13,384 bases of DNA from an uncultured euryarchaeote (GCA_937872085.1 CALMQK010000323.1:1-13384); one strand, 5' to 3'; positions 1 through 6,429 are shown, counted from the first letter of the stretch. The notes: generated by a model from the letters alone, not told the origin. Numbers and translations are program-made.

Positions 1-381
1 GACGCGATGTACGCGATGGAGCGCGCGGTCGATGTCGAGACCGAGGAGATCGGCTCCGACATGCTGCTCCAGAAGGATGTGGGCTTGAAGTATGCGTTGC
101 TGACTTTCGGGGCACAGCGGTTGGCCTTCAGGTACCTCTCCGAGAAGGGTATCCCATACGAGATTGCGAGGACCATCCACGAGCCATCCATCCTCAACAG
201 GACGGACCTCAGCTACTTCGTGAACAAGAGCCTCGTGAGGACGGGCATCGTCATGGAGGAAGGCGCGAAGGACCAGCGTTGGTCCCTGCATTCCATACCC
301 GCCCTCAAGTGCACGGAGCACGAGGACCTGGGGCAGTTCTTGGAAGAGGCCAGGGAGGCTTGGGTTTACCGTAAAGGATAA
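1..381 (+). CDS. C-terminal part of a helix-turn-helix-like protein (possibly partial)
   Basis: I do not recognise this protein. The reading frame is open from the first base of the window to a TAA at 379-381, so the true start may lie upstream. In-frame ATG codons at 7 and 16 are possible starts, but no ribosome binding site can be seen. Counting from the ATG at 7, residues about 28-80 are predicted helical and amphipathic (KYALLTFGAQRLAFRYLSEK, then IPYEIARTIHEP and LSYFVNKSLVRTG). The charged turn after them (EEGAKDQRWSLHS) resembles the wing of a winged-helix domain. It is followed by a single cysteine (KCTEHED) and an acidic C-terminal helix. There is no membrane segment. It ends just before the TATA-like box of the hdr unit, so it is probably a separate transcript. 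A DNA-binding role is a weak inference from fold-like features only. Confidence 0.55.
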   Translation, partial: DAMYAMERAVDVETEEIGSDMLLQKDVGLKYALLTFGAQRLAFRYLSEKGIPYEIARTIHEPSILNRTDLSYFVNKSLVRTGIVMEEGAKDQRWSLHSIPALKCTEHEDLGQFLEEAREAWVYRKG

Positions 382-389
382 TGCTTTCC

Positions 390-398
390 CCTTTATAG
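390..398 (+). promoter_or_regulatory. TATA-like box upstream of hdrC
   Basis: The AT-rich box CCTTTATAG stands out in the short gap between the first gene and hdrC. Archaeal transcription normally starts about 25 nt downstream, which would be near position 420 and leave a leader of about 20-25 nt before the hdrC start. The placement fits, but no start site has been mapped. Confidence 0.5.
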
Positions 399-446
399 CA
401 AAACACTCAAATACGACCCAAGCACAATCAGGCTCTGGTGAGTAAT

Positions 447-962
447 TTGGCAGAAGCTAAGGAACCCAATCCAGAGTTCACCAGGAAGGTCGTTGAGAGC
501 GGAGGCAAGACTGTCAACCTCTGCTTCCAGTGTGGGACATGCACGGGCAGCTGTCCGTCCGGACGGCAGACCGCGTTCAGGATCAGGAAGGTCGTCAGAA
601 GGGCCCAGCTGGGCTTCGAGGAGGATGTCCTCCCATCGGATGACCTGTGGCTGTGCACGACCTGCTTCACCTGCTACGAGAGATGCCCGAGGGGCGTCGA
701 GATAGTTGACATAGTCATGGCGCTCAGGAACATGGCGGTCAAGAAGGGCTACATGGCCGAGCCGCACAGGAAGATCGCAGAGCTAGTCTCGAAGACGGGG
801 CACTTGGTCACCCTTAGGGAAGAGGACAAGGCGCTCAGGGCGAAGCTGGGTCTTGAACCGGTCCCCCCGACCGTGCTTTCGGATGCGAAGGCGCTCGAAG
901 AGGTCAAGAAGATCGCGGTCTTGTGCGGCTTCGACAAGCTCATCATCCCGGGGGCGAAGTGA
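447..962 (+). CDS. hdrC: CoB-CoM heterodisulfide reductase-like subunit C (HdrC)
   Basis: This is the small iron-sulfur subunit of a heterodisulfide reductase-type complex. It passes electrons from the flavin subunit HdrA to the catalytic subunit HdrB. The protein of about 171 residues holds two classical [4Fe-4S] motifs: CFQCGTCTGSCP (Cys 26, 29, 32, 36) and CTTCFTCYERCP (Cys 70, 73, 76, 80). Both have the CxxCxxCxxxCP spacing, as in the HdrC family, and the length is typical. The start is uncertain. GTG at 438 gives three more residues but lies inside the GGTGA at 437-441. TTG at 447 sits 5 nt after that GGTGA, the same spacing seen for the dihydroorotase gene, so I prefer it. The stop is one base before hdrB, so the two are coupled. 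No hdrA is present in the window. Whether the substrate is CoM-S-S-CoB or another disulfide cannot be told. Confidence 0.9.
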   Translation: MAEAKEPNPEFTRKVVESGGKTVNLCFQCGTCTGSCPSGRQTAFRIRKVVRRAQLGFEEDVLPSDDLWLCTTCFTCYERCPRGVEIVDIVMALRNMAVKKGYMAEPHRKIAELVSKTGHLVTLREEDKALRAKLGLEPVPPTVLSDAKALEEVKKIAVLCGFDKLIIPGAK

Positions 963-963
963 G

Positions 964-1824
964 ATGGCGAACAAGTACGGATTCTTCCTGGGCTGCATCA
1001 TGCCGCTCAGATACCCAGGCATCGAGAGCTCCTCCAGGGAAGTCTTGAAGTCCCTTGGCGTGGACCTCGTGGACATGAAAGGCGCGAGCTGCTGTCCGGC
1101 ACCAGGCGTGACCAGGTCGTTCGACCAGAACTACTGGATGGCGGTAGCCGCCAGGAACCTCGCCATCGCCGAGAAGATGGGCGTCGATATCGTGACGATC
1201 TGCAACGGCTGCTTCGACACGCTGTTCGAGACCGCCCACAAGCTGAACCACGACCCTGAGGCGAGGAAGAAGGTCAACAAGATTCTCAAGGACGCTACGG
1301 GCATAGAATACAACGGAACAGTCAACGTCAGGCACTTCGTCGAGCTGCTCTACAGGGATGTCGGGCTCGAGGCCATCAAGTCCAAGGTCAAGGGAGGCAA
1401 GAACCTCAAGGCGGCCGTGCATTACGGATGCCACTTCCTCAAGCCCTCGAACGTGAAGAAGATCGATGACGCCGAGAGACCGCACGTGTTCGACGACATA
1501 GTCGAGGCGGCGGGAATGACCAGCGTAATGTATAAGGACAAGGGCATGTGCTGCGGCGCAGGCGGAGGCGTAAGGGCGAGGACGCCGGACGTGGCCCTGA
1601 AGATGACCGCTGAGAACCTGAAGAACATGCAGGCGGCCGGGGTCGAGGTCATAGTGGACTGCTGCCCGTTCTGTCACCTGCAGTACGATGTCAGCCAGCC
1701 GCAGCTGAAGGACATGCCGAACAAGATCCCGGTGCTGCACCTGTCACAACTGCTCGGCCTTGCGTTCGGTATGGAGAGGGAGAAACTCGGCCTCGAAGTG
1801 CACCAGACCAAGGTAAACCTCTGA
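964..1824 (+). CDS. hdrB: CoB-CoM heterodisulfide reductase-like subunit B (HdrB)
   Basis: This is the catalytic subunit of a heterodisulfide reductase-type enzyme, 286 residues. It has two cysteine-rich CCG domains, the family hallmark that binds two noncubane [4Fe-4S] clusters in methanogen HdrB. The first domain uses Cys11 (GCIMP), Cys43-Cys44 (SCCPAPG), and Cys80/Cys83 (CNGC). The second uses Cys156 (YGCHFLKP), Cys196-Cys197 (CCGAGGG), and Cys234/Cys237 (CCPFCH). All expected cysteines are present, so the enzyme should be active. No membrane segment or fused HdrC domain is visible, so it is the cytoplasmic HdrBC type rather than HdrD. The start ATG lies one base after the hdrC stop. The family also includes HdrB-like proteins of non-methanogens that act on other disulfides, and the window does not settle which applies. 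Confidence 0.93.
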   Translation: MANKYGFFLGCIMPLRYPGIESSSREVLKSLGVDLVDMKGASCCPAPGVTRSFDQNYWMAVAARNLAIAEKMGVDIVTICNGCFDTLFETAHKLNHDPEARKKVNKILKDATGIEYNGTVNVRHFVELLYRDVGLEAIKSKVKGGKNLKAAVHYGCHFLKPSNVKKIDDAERPHVFDDIVEAAGMTSVMYKDKGMCCGAGGGVRARTPDVALKMTAENLKNMQAAGVEVIVDCCPFCHLQYDVSQPQLKDMPNKIPVLHLSQLLGLAFGMEREKLGLEVHQTKVNL

Positions 1825-1845
1825 GATTCTGGGGGCTGTCCGAGG

Positions 1846-2118
1846 ATGCACGTTACTAGACTCGTCGCAATAACCGAGCTGAAGAACGTGCCCCCGGACA
1901 TCCGACCGTTCATTGATTTCAAAGCCGCGATCGAGGAGCGGGTACTGGAAGACATGGACATCGTGGCGATATTGAACATCGACACGACCACATGCTACGT
2001 CCCGGTCTTCCTGAAGGACCCGCCGACGATGGAAGAACTCGAAAAGGACCTTGAGAAGCAGGACGCGAAGCTCGCGGCCGACTCGAAAGCCGCGCTCGCT
2101 CGTCATCTGAAGGCGTGA
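1846..2118 (+). CDS. Small protein of unknown function following hdrB
   Basis: I do not recognise this 90-residue protein. It starts 21 nt after the hdrB stop, with GGGGG at 1831-1835 and GAGG directly before the ATG as possible ribosome binding bases, so it is probably co-transcribed with hdrCB. The first half alternates short hydrophobic strands (RLVAITEL, DIVAILNI, YVPVFL) with a helix (DFKAAIEERVLEDM). The second half is a charged, likely coiled-coil helix (about residues 60-90) rich in Glu, Lys and Ala. The only cysteine is in the TTTCYVP segment. There is no signal peptide or membrane segment. The small mixed fold with a helical tail and the operon position suggest an accessory or assembly factor for the Hdr complex, but that rests on position alone. 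Confidence 0.72.
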   Translation: MHVTRLVAITELKNVPPDIRPFIDFKAAIEERVLEDMDIVAILNIDTTTCYVPVFLKDPPTMEELEKDLEKQDAKLAADSKAALARHLKA

Positions 2119-2137
2119 ATCGACACCATGAGCTGAG

Positions 2138-2148
2138 AAAGTTATTAA
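2138..2148 (+). promoter_or_regulatory. TATA-like box upstream of the zinc-ribbon gene
   Basis: AAAGTTATTAA is the most AT-rich stretch in the gap after the 90-residue gene. It would place a transcription start near 2170, ahead of the small zinc-ribbon gene at 2207, and so separate that gene and the M20 gene from the hdr transcript. It is supported only by composition and spacing. Confidence 0.4.
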
Positions 2149-2206
2149 CCGGCCTTGCGAATCAAGGTCGGACACCCGCCAAGGCTGACCTGGGAGATTG
2201 CGCTGG

Positions 2207-2347
2207 ATGACGAGGAAGCTTTACAAGTGCTTCGAGTGCGGAAAGATCTACGAGGACGAAGAGAAGGCGCTCAAGTGCCACGGCGCCCCGATCCAGCATG
2301 TACTGTTGCAAGAGGACAAGAAGAAGCCTCGGTTCCTGGGTGGGTGA
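2207..2347 (+). CDS. Very small zinc-ribbon protein
   Basis: This short gene encodes 46 residues and fills the gap before the M20 gene. The protein starts MTRKLYKCFECGKIYEDEE and contains a CxxC knuckle (Cys8, Cys11) followed by CysHis at 24-25 and His31, so a C-x2-C-x12-C-H zinc site is likely. The C-terminal end is basic (KKKPRFLGG). GGAG at 2193-2196 lies 10 nt before the ATG. A TATA-like box lies about 60 nt upstream. Proteins of this size and pattern occur in archaea as one-knuckle proteins that bind RNA or DNA or associate with RNA polymerase or the ribosome, but I cannot assign a family. It ends 65 nt before the M20 gene and may be co-transcribed with it. The Cys pattern and the ribosome binding site argue that it is real. 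Confidence 0.65.
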   Translation: MTRKLYKCFECGKIYEDEEKALKCHGAPIQHVLLQEDKKKPRFLGG

Positions 2348-2412
2348 AGGGGTATTCGAACGCGGGCCCTGCGCGTGCGGGGCTCGTGTATTGGCATCAA
2401 GGGGTTCTAGGA

Positions 2413-3843
2413 ATGGTCATAGAGGAGCTTCACAAGAAGATAGACAGAAGCTGGGACAGCCATCTGAAAGAGACAAGGGAACTTCTCAGGGTCCCCAGCG
2501 TTTCGTTCACCGGCGAGGGCATCGAGGAATCCGCCGGGATGGTCGAGGAGATGCTCAGGAAGCTCGGGGCGAAGACCGGCACGTACAGGGCATCGGGCAA
2601 GAGCTGGCCATTGGTACATGGACATCTCGACGTGGGCGCGGAGAAGACCTGTCTGCTCTACGGGATGTACGACGTTCAGCCGGTCGGCAACCTTTCAGAG
2701 TGGAAGACACCGCCGTTCGCGGCTTCGATCGTCAAGGACAAGCGCCTCGGGGAGATCCTGGTCAACAGGGGAGTATACAACTCAAAGGGCTCGCTCGCCG
2801 GGACCCTCTTGGCGATCAGGACGATGACGGACAACAACTCGATGCCCGTGAACATGCGGTTCCTGATCGAGGGCGAGGAGGAGCTAGGCGGCTTGAGCCT
2901 TCCGAACTACGTGCACAAGAACAAGCAGACGCTGTCAAAGGCAGATGCGGCCTTCTCGTTCGACTACATGGAGAACTCGGACGGGGTGCCTGTGCTCGCC
3001 CTCGGGATGAAGGGATGCGTGTACTTCGACCTCATCGCCGACGGGAAGTACCAGGGAGGGCCCGAGAACGAGATCCATAGCAGCGATGCGGTCTGGGTCA
3101 AGAGCCCCGTCTGGAGGCTCACCAAGGCGCTTTCGACCCTTGTGGACGATAACCAGGTGCCGACGGTGGACGGGCTCTGGAAGAACGTGAAAGGTCCCAG
3201 CAAAGACGACCTGCAGCTCATACACGTGCTCGCCAAGAGATTCGACATGGACCTCTACAAGAAGGACCTCGGGATAAAGGACTTCAAGGTCAAGGGGACC
3301 AAGGAGGAGCTGCTGAAGAAGTACCTCTTCGAGCCGTCCCTGAACATCTGCGGGCTGGAGGCAGGGTACAACGGAGATGGGACGAAGACGGTCCTGCCCC
3401 CGAGGGCGAAGGCGAAGATCGACATCAGGCTCGTGCCCGACATGACGATACAGGACACCAGGGAGAAAGTGAGGAAGCACCTCGCGAAGAGAGGATTCTC
3501 TGACATCAAGATCGTGCACTACGTGGATTATCCATTGACTAAAGTGTCCGTCCGCGAGGATGTCTCGCAGGCGGGCATCGATGCGATGAGGTACCACGGG
3601 AAGGACCCGGAGGTATGGCCGATGGTGGCCGGTTCAGCCCCGCTCTACCTGTTCAACGACGTCCTTGGGGTGCCATGGGGAGGCGCAGGGTTGGGTCATG
3701 GCGGCAACGCGCATGCGCCGAACGAGTTCGCGGTCGTCAAGGGCATGAAGGACTACGAGAAGAGCGTCATCACGATGCTTTGGATGTTCGCCGAGAGGAG
3801 CTCGAGGAAGGCAGGGACGAAGAAAAAGACTCTTCGAAAATGA
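2413..3843 (+). CDS. M20-family metallopeptidase/deacylase-like protein with altered metal ligands
   Basis: This 476-residue protein belongs to the M20 peptidase / ArgE-DapE deacylase family, whose members cleave small peptides or N-acyl groups with a dinuclear zinc site. Family landmarks are in order: YGMYDVQPVG (residues 83-92), NRGVYNSKG (118-126), EGEEELGG (153-160, catalytic and metal Glu at 155/156), Asp184 in FSFDYMEN, a dimerisation-domain EIHSSDAVW, and the C-terminal GGNAHAPNEF with His434. Two normal metal ligands are changed. The His of the usual GHxDVQP motif is Met85, and the bridging Asp of the usual RGxxDxKG motif is Asn123. The length is normal. The ATG at 2413 has AAGGGG at 2399-2404 upstream. 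A longer upstream in-frame start would run over the zinc-ribbon gene and is rejected. The protein is cytoplasmic with no signal peptide. Substrate is unknown. It may have one metal ion or a different reaction. Confidence 0.88.
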   Translation: MVIEELHKKIDRSWDSHLKETRELLRVPSVSFTGEGIEESAGMVEEMLRKLGAKTGTYRASGKSWPLVHGHLDVGAEKTCLLYGMYDVQPVGNLSEWKTPPFAASIVKDKRLGEILVNRGVYNSKGSLAGTLLAIRTMTDNNSMPVNMRFLIEGEEELGGLSLPNYVHKNKQTLSKADAAFSFDYMENSDGVPVLALGMKGCVYFDLIADGKYQGGPENEIHSSDAVWVKSPVWRLTKALSTLVDDNQVPTVDGLWKNVKGPSKDDLQLIHVLAKRFDMDLYKKDLGIKDFKVKGTKEELLKKYLFEPSLNICGLEAGYNGDGTKTVLPPRAKAKIDIRLVPDMTIQDTREKVRKHLAKRGFSDIKIVHYVDYPLTKVSVREDVSQAGIDAMRYHGKDPEVWPMVAGSAPLYLFNDVLGVPWGGAGLGHGGNAHAPNEFAVVKGMKDYEKSVITMLWMFAERSSRKAGTKKKTLRK

Positions 3844-3908
3844 GCCCTCGCAGACCATCTGGCCCTATGCCTCTCAGCACCGATTCGAGAACAGGTCCTT
3901 GGAGCAAC

Positions 3909-3918
3909 CTTTTAATAA
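3909..3918 (+). promoter_or_regulatory. TATA-like box upstream of rps3ae
   Basis: CTTTTAATAA is the clearest AT-rich box in the 126-nt gap after the M20 gene. It lies about 50-60 nt before the TTG start of the ribosomal protein gene, giving a predicted transcription start near 3940. I see no other gene in this gap. Confidence 0.5.
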
Positions 3919-3969
3919 TGAGACCCGTTATCGAGCCTGCTCGCAATCGATTCACAAAGAGGTATCATA

Positions 3970-4740
3970 TTGCCGCCAAAACCCAGAATCACGGCCAAGA
4001 AAGTCAAGGACAAGTGGAGGGCGAAGGAGTGGTACAAGATCTACGCCCCAGAGATGTTCAGCAAGATGCAGCTGGGAGAGACGCCCGCCGACAACCCTGA
4101 CGGGGTCATGGGGAGGATCACGGAAGCCACGGTCCAGGACCTGACCGGCGATTTCTCGAAGATGCACATAAAGATCAAGTTCAAGGTAATCAACGTCTCC
4201 GGCCTGGACGCGCACACGGTATTCAACGGTCACGATCTGACCAGCGACTATGTCCGGAGGCTCACCAGGAGGAAGAGGACCAAGACGGACGCGGTCGTGA
4301 ATGTCATCCTCAAGGACGGCTGGGCGATGAAGGTGAAGCCGATGGCAGTATCCGAGCAGAGGATCCAGGCGTCCCAGGAGACCGCGATCAGGGCGATCAT
4401 GCAGGTGGAGACCAAGAAGGCCGCCTCAGGGGCGACCATCGGCGAGTTCGTCCGCATGATCATCATGGGCGAGCTCTCGAAGAGGATCTCGGACGCATCC
4501 AAGATCATCGTACCTATCAAGAGGATTGAGATCCGCAGGAGCGAGGTCACAACCACGGGCAAGGGCCCAGAGCCCGGCGAGGCGCCCATAACACTCCCGC
4601 AGGAGCCTGAAGCGCCAGAGCCAGCGCCCGAGGGGATCCCGGCACCGGCCGAGGTCGCCAAAGCCCCGGAAGCAGCGGTGGATGCTCCAGCAGAGCCGCA
4701 ACCCGAGGAACTGCCTCCTGAGGACAAGAAAGAGGAATAG
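3970..4740 (+). CDS. rps3ae: 30S ribosomal protein S3Ae (eS1) with acidic C-terminal tail
   Basis: This is the archaeal and eukaryotic small-subunit ribosomal protein eS1, which sits near the mRNA exit region of the 30S platform. The 256-residue protein has the family's N-terminal pattern (KDKWRAKEWYKIYAPEMF), then GETPADNPDGVMGR, the LTGDFSKMHIKIKFKV strand segment, the TRRKRTKTDAVV basic patch, and the SGATIGEFVRMIIMGELSKR region. Family members are usually about 200-220 residues. Here residues about 200-256 form an extra tail rich in Glu, Pro and Ala that ends DKKEE, probably disordered. The start is TTG at 3970, with GAGGT at 3959-3963 six bases before it. A TATA-like box lies at 3909-3918. 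The tRNA gene begins 36 nt downstream. Identification is firm. The role of the tail is unknown. Confidence 0.96.
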   Translation: MPPKPRITAKKVKDKWRAKEWYKIYAPEMFSKMQLGETPADNPDGVMGRITEATVQDLTGDFSKMHIKIKFKVINVSGLDAHTVFNGHDLTSDYVRRLTRRKRTKTDAVVNVILKDGWAMKVKPMAVSEQRIQASQETAIRAIMQVETKKAASGATIGEFVRMIIMGELSKRISDASKIIVPIKRIEIRRSEVTTTGKGPEPGEAPITLPQEPEAPEPAPEGIPAPAEVAKAPEAAVDAPAEPQPEELPPEDKKEE

Positions 4741-4776
4741 GCGGCGGGGCGCTGCGTATTCCGACCTTTGCACAAA

Positions 4777-4884
4777 GTCGGGGTGGCTCAGCCTGGTAGA
4801 GCGTCGGACTCATAGGGAGGGTTCTTGACCAGATGCTCCTAGGACATCCGAAGGCCGCGGGTTCGATTCCCGTCCCCGACACCA
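4777..4884 (+). tRNA. tRNA-Met (CAU), elongator, with a 31-nt anticodon-loop intron and encoded CCA
   Basis: Acceptor GTCGGGG (4777-4783) pairs with CCCCGAC (4874-4880). The D stem is GCTC/GAGC (4786-4789, 4799-4802) with GG in the loop. The anticodon stem is TCGGA/TCCGA (4804-4808, 4847-4851). The T stem is GCGGG/CCCGT with loop TTCGATT. The discriminator is A at 4881 and CCA is encoded at 4882-4884. The anticodon CAT is at 4811-4813 and A37 at 4814. Without the intron the mature tRNA is 74 nt plus CCA, with loop CTCATAA. The anticodon stem lacks the three G-C pairs of an initiator, and acceptor 1-72 is G-C, so this is not the initiator. Lysidine-like tRNA-Ile2 (also CAT) is the alternative, but the acceptor and the intron position resemble archaeal elongator tRNA-Met. 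Confidence 0.92.
4815..4845 (+). other. tRNA-Met intron (between nucleotides 37 and 38)
   Basis: A 31-nt insertion interrupts the anticodon loop at the commonest archaeal position. A bulge-helix-bulge fold supports these ends. Three-base bulges are 4813-4815 (cut after A37) and 4844-4846 (cut before A38). They are separated by a four-base helix, 4809-4812 with 4840-4843, containing one C-A mismatch and one wobble. The inner helix GGAG (4816-4819) pairs perfectly with CTCC (4836-4839) and closes a 16-nt loop. Shifting the intron by one base would also leave a seven-base loop but fits the fold less well. Removal would need the archaeal tRNA splicing endonuclease EndA and the RtcB ligase. Confidence 0.8.
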
Positions 4885-4934
4885 TTCTTGCGACACGCTT
4901 AATTCAGTATACGCATTAGCCGAGGTCGAGTCCA

Positions 4935-6164
4935 ATGAGGATAATCATCTACACTGGCAAGGGCGGAGTCGGCAAGACCTCCGTGTCTGCCGCGACCGCG
5001 CTCAAGTCCGCAGCGCTCGGGTACAAGACGATCGTGATAAGCACGGATGCCGCCCACAGCCTTTCGGACTCGCTCGAGGTGCAGCTCACTGGGGAAATCA
5101 CCCGTATCTCCGACAACCTCGACGGTCTGGAGATAGACATCCAGCACGAGCTCGAGACGAAATGGTCCGAGATCCAGCAGTTCTTCGCGGATTTCCTCGC
5201 CGCCCAGGGCGTCGAGACCGTGACGGCAAAGGAGATGGCCATCTTCCCCGGGATGGAGATGATATCCGCCCTGTTGTACGTCTGGGAGTTCAACAGGACG
5301 CAGGAATACGATGTCGTGGTCATGGACACAGCGCCCACGGCGGACACCCTCCGGCTCCTGGCCTTCCCCGACATAGCGAACTGGTACTTCGAGCATACAT
5401 TCCACGTGATCAAGAATGTGCTTAGATTGGCACGCGCGACCATTGGAAGGATCGTTAGCACGCCTTTGCCCTCAGACAGGTTCCTGGAGGACATCGAGGA
5501 ACTCAGGATGAAGATAAAGGCGGTCAGAGATGTCCTGGTCGACCCCAAGGTAACGTCCGTCCGACTTGTCGTCAACCCTGAGAAGATGGTGATATCGGAG
5601 ACTCAGCGCGCGTACACGTACCTGTGCCTGTACGGTTACACCGTCGAGAGCATCATCGTCAACAGGATAATCCCAAAGGAAGCATGCCAATCCTTCTTCG
5701 ACGAGAAGCTGGACGAACAGAAGAGACACCTTGCGACCATAGACGAGGCGTTCTCGCCCTTGAGGATGTTCCGCGCGGGGCTGATGCCCCGCGAGGTCCT
5801 CGGCAGAGCCGCGCTCGTTGGGCTTGCGGAAAACCTCTTCGGCAATGAGGACCCCACGCAGGTCTTCTCCCTCGAGTCCCCGATGAAGATCTTCGACGAG
5901 GATGGCTTCAGCATCCTATCCGTCAAGCTCCCTTTCCTGATGAACCAGAACGTGGAGCTATATACCCGCGGGGACAATCTTACACTCCAATTAGGCGCAT
6001 TCAAGAAATCCATAAGCCTGCCTTACGTGATGACCAACAAGAAGGTCCTGAGCGCTGAGTGGGTCGAGGGCTGGCTGAAGATAAAGTTCGAAGGTGAGGG
6101 AATTGGCAAAAGACCGGTTGGGAAAAGGGGCAGAGGCGGCAAGAAAGATCGAAAGGCACGCTGA
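4935..6164 (+). CDS. ArsA/GET3-family ATPase with C-terminal HSP20-like domain
   Basis: This 409-residue protein is a deviant-Walker P-loop ATPase of the ArsA/GET3 group (SIMIBI class). It has the P-loop GKGGVGKT (residues 8-15) with the signature lysine, the switch segment STDAAHSLSD (36-45), and DTAPTADTLRLL (131-142). GET3 and ArsA usually have DTAPTGHTLR here. NPEKMVISETQRAY and VNRIIP are further family landmarks. The two-cysteine CxxC zinc motif of GET3 is missing, and the arsenite-binding cysteines of ArsA are not visible, so neither tail-anchored protein insertion nor arsenite pumping is assured. Residues about 315-388 look like the beta-sandwich HSP20-like domain found at the end of many ArsA-type proteins, followed by a very basic tail (GKRPVGKRGRGGKKDRKAR). 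GAGGT at 4922-4926 lies 8 nt before the ATG. The tail overlaps the next gene. No ars genes flank it. Confidence 0.9.
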   Translation: MRIIIYTGKGGVGKTSVSAATALKSAALGYKTIVISTDAAHSLSDSLEVQLTGEITRISDNLDGLEIDIQHELETKWSEIQQFFADFLAAQGVETVTAKEMAIFPGMEMISALLYVWEFNRTQEYDVVVMDTAPTADTLRLLAFPDIANWYFEHTFHVIKNVLRLARATIGRIVSTPLPSDRFLEDIEELRMKIKAVRDVLVDPKVTSVRLVVNPEKMVISETQRAYTYLCLYGYTVESIIVNRIIPKEACQSFFDEKLDEQKRHLATIDEAFSPLRMFRAGLMPREVLGRAALVGLAENLFGNEDPTQVFSLESPMKIFDEDGFSILSVKLPFLMNQNVELYTRGDNLTLQLGAFKKSISLPYVMTNKKVLSAEWVEGWLKIKFEGEGIGKRPVGKRGRGGKKDRKAR

Positions 6165-6429
6165 GTCGATCGCGAGCGGGCTGAGCAAGGATACCATGAC
6201 GCACTTCATGAACGCGGGCATGAACTTCGTGCAGGCGGCGAACGCGGCGATGAAGGCCAGGGAGATACCCGAAGAGACGCGGCTGAAGATGCACAAGGCG
6301 CAGAAGGAGATGCTCCTAGCCATGAAGAGCGCGATCGAGGTCGTCCTGACCGAGATCGACAAGGAGATGCCGCCCTCGGAAAAGCATGAGCTGAAGAAGA
6401 TCGAAGTGAAGAAGAGGACCTCGAAGTAG
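6103..6429 (+). CDS. Small helical protein of unknown function overlapping the ArsA-type ATPase
   Basis: I do not recognise this protein of about 108 residues. It is almost wholly alpha-helical: KGAEAARKIERHAESIASGL, then a Met/Ala-rich segment TMTHFMNAGMNFVQAANAAM, and a long charged helix through HKAQKEMLLAMKSAIEVVLTE, ending in a Lys-rich tail. There are no cysteines, signal peptide or membrane segments. The start could be GTG 6094, TTG 6103 or TTG 6118. TTG 6103 lies 5 nt after GGTGA (6093-6097), the same geometry as the dihydroorotase gene, so I prefer it. The gene overlaps the ATPase 3' end by about 62 nt in another frame, which implies translational coupling. The helical, methionine-rich make-up recalls proteins that contact hydrophobic helices, so a client or partner role with the ATPase is possible but only inferred. 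Confidence 0.75.
   Translation: MAKDRLGKGAEAARKIERHAESIASGLSKDTMTHFMNAGMNFVQAANAAMKAREIPEETRLKMHKAQKEMLLAMKSAIEVVLTEIDKEMPPSEKHELKKIEVKKRTSK

Noticed and set aside
943..1740. Long minus-strand open frame opposite hdrB
   Set aside because: The + strand frame carries a full set of HdrB cysteine motifs. The antisense translation is low-complexity and rich in His, Arg and Val, as expected for the shadow of a GC-rich gene.
447..1824. Membrane-type HdrDE
   Set aside because: HdrC and HdrB are separate proteins with no membrane segments and no cytochrome gene beside them.
2155..2412. Longer N-terminus for the M20 protein by in-frame upstream start
   Set aside because: The extension overlaps the zinc-ribbon gene and has no M20 similarity; the ATG at 2413 matches the normal start of the family.
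4777..4884. Initiator tRNA-Met
   Set aside because: The anticodon stem lacks the three consecutive G-C pairs and the acceptor starts with G-C, unlike archaeal initiators.
4547..4885. Minus-strand open frame across the eS1 tail and the tRNA
   Set aside because: It runs through a structured tRNA gene and the Pro/Ala/Glu tail codons; composition explains it.
4935..6164. Arsenite pump ATPase in an ars operon
   Set aside because: There is no arsB, arsR or arsC next to it, and the arsenite-binding cysteines are not visible.
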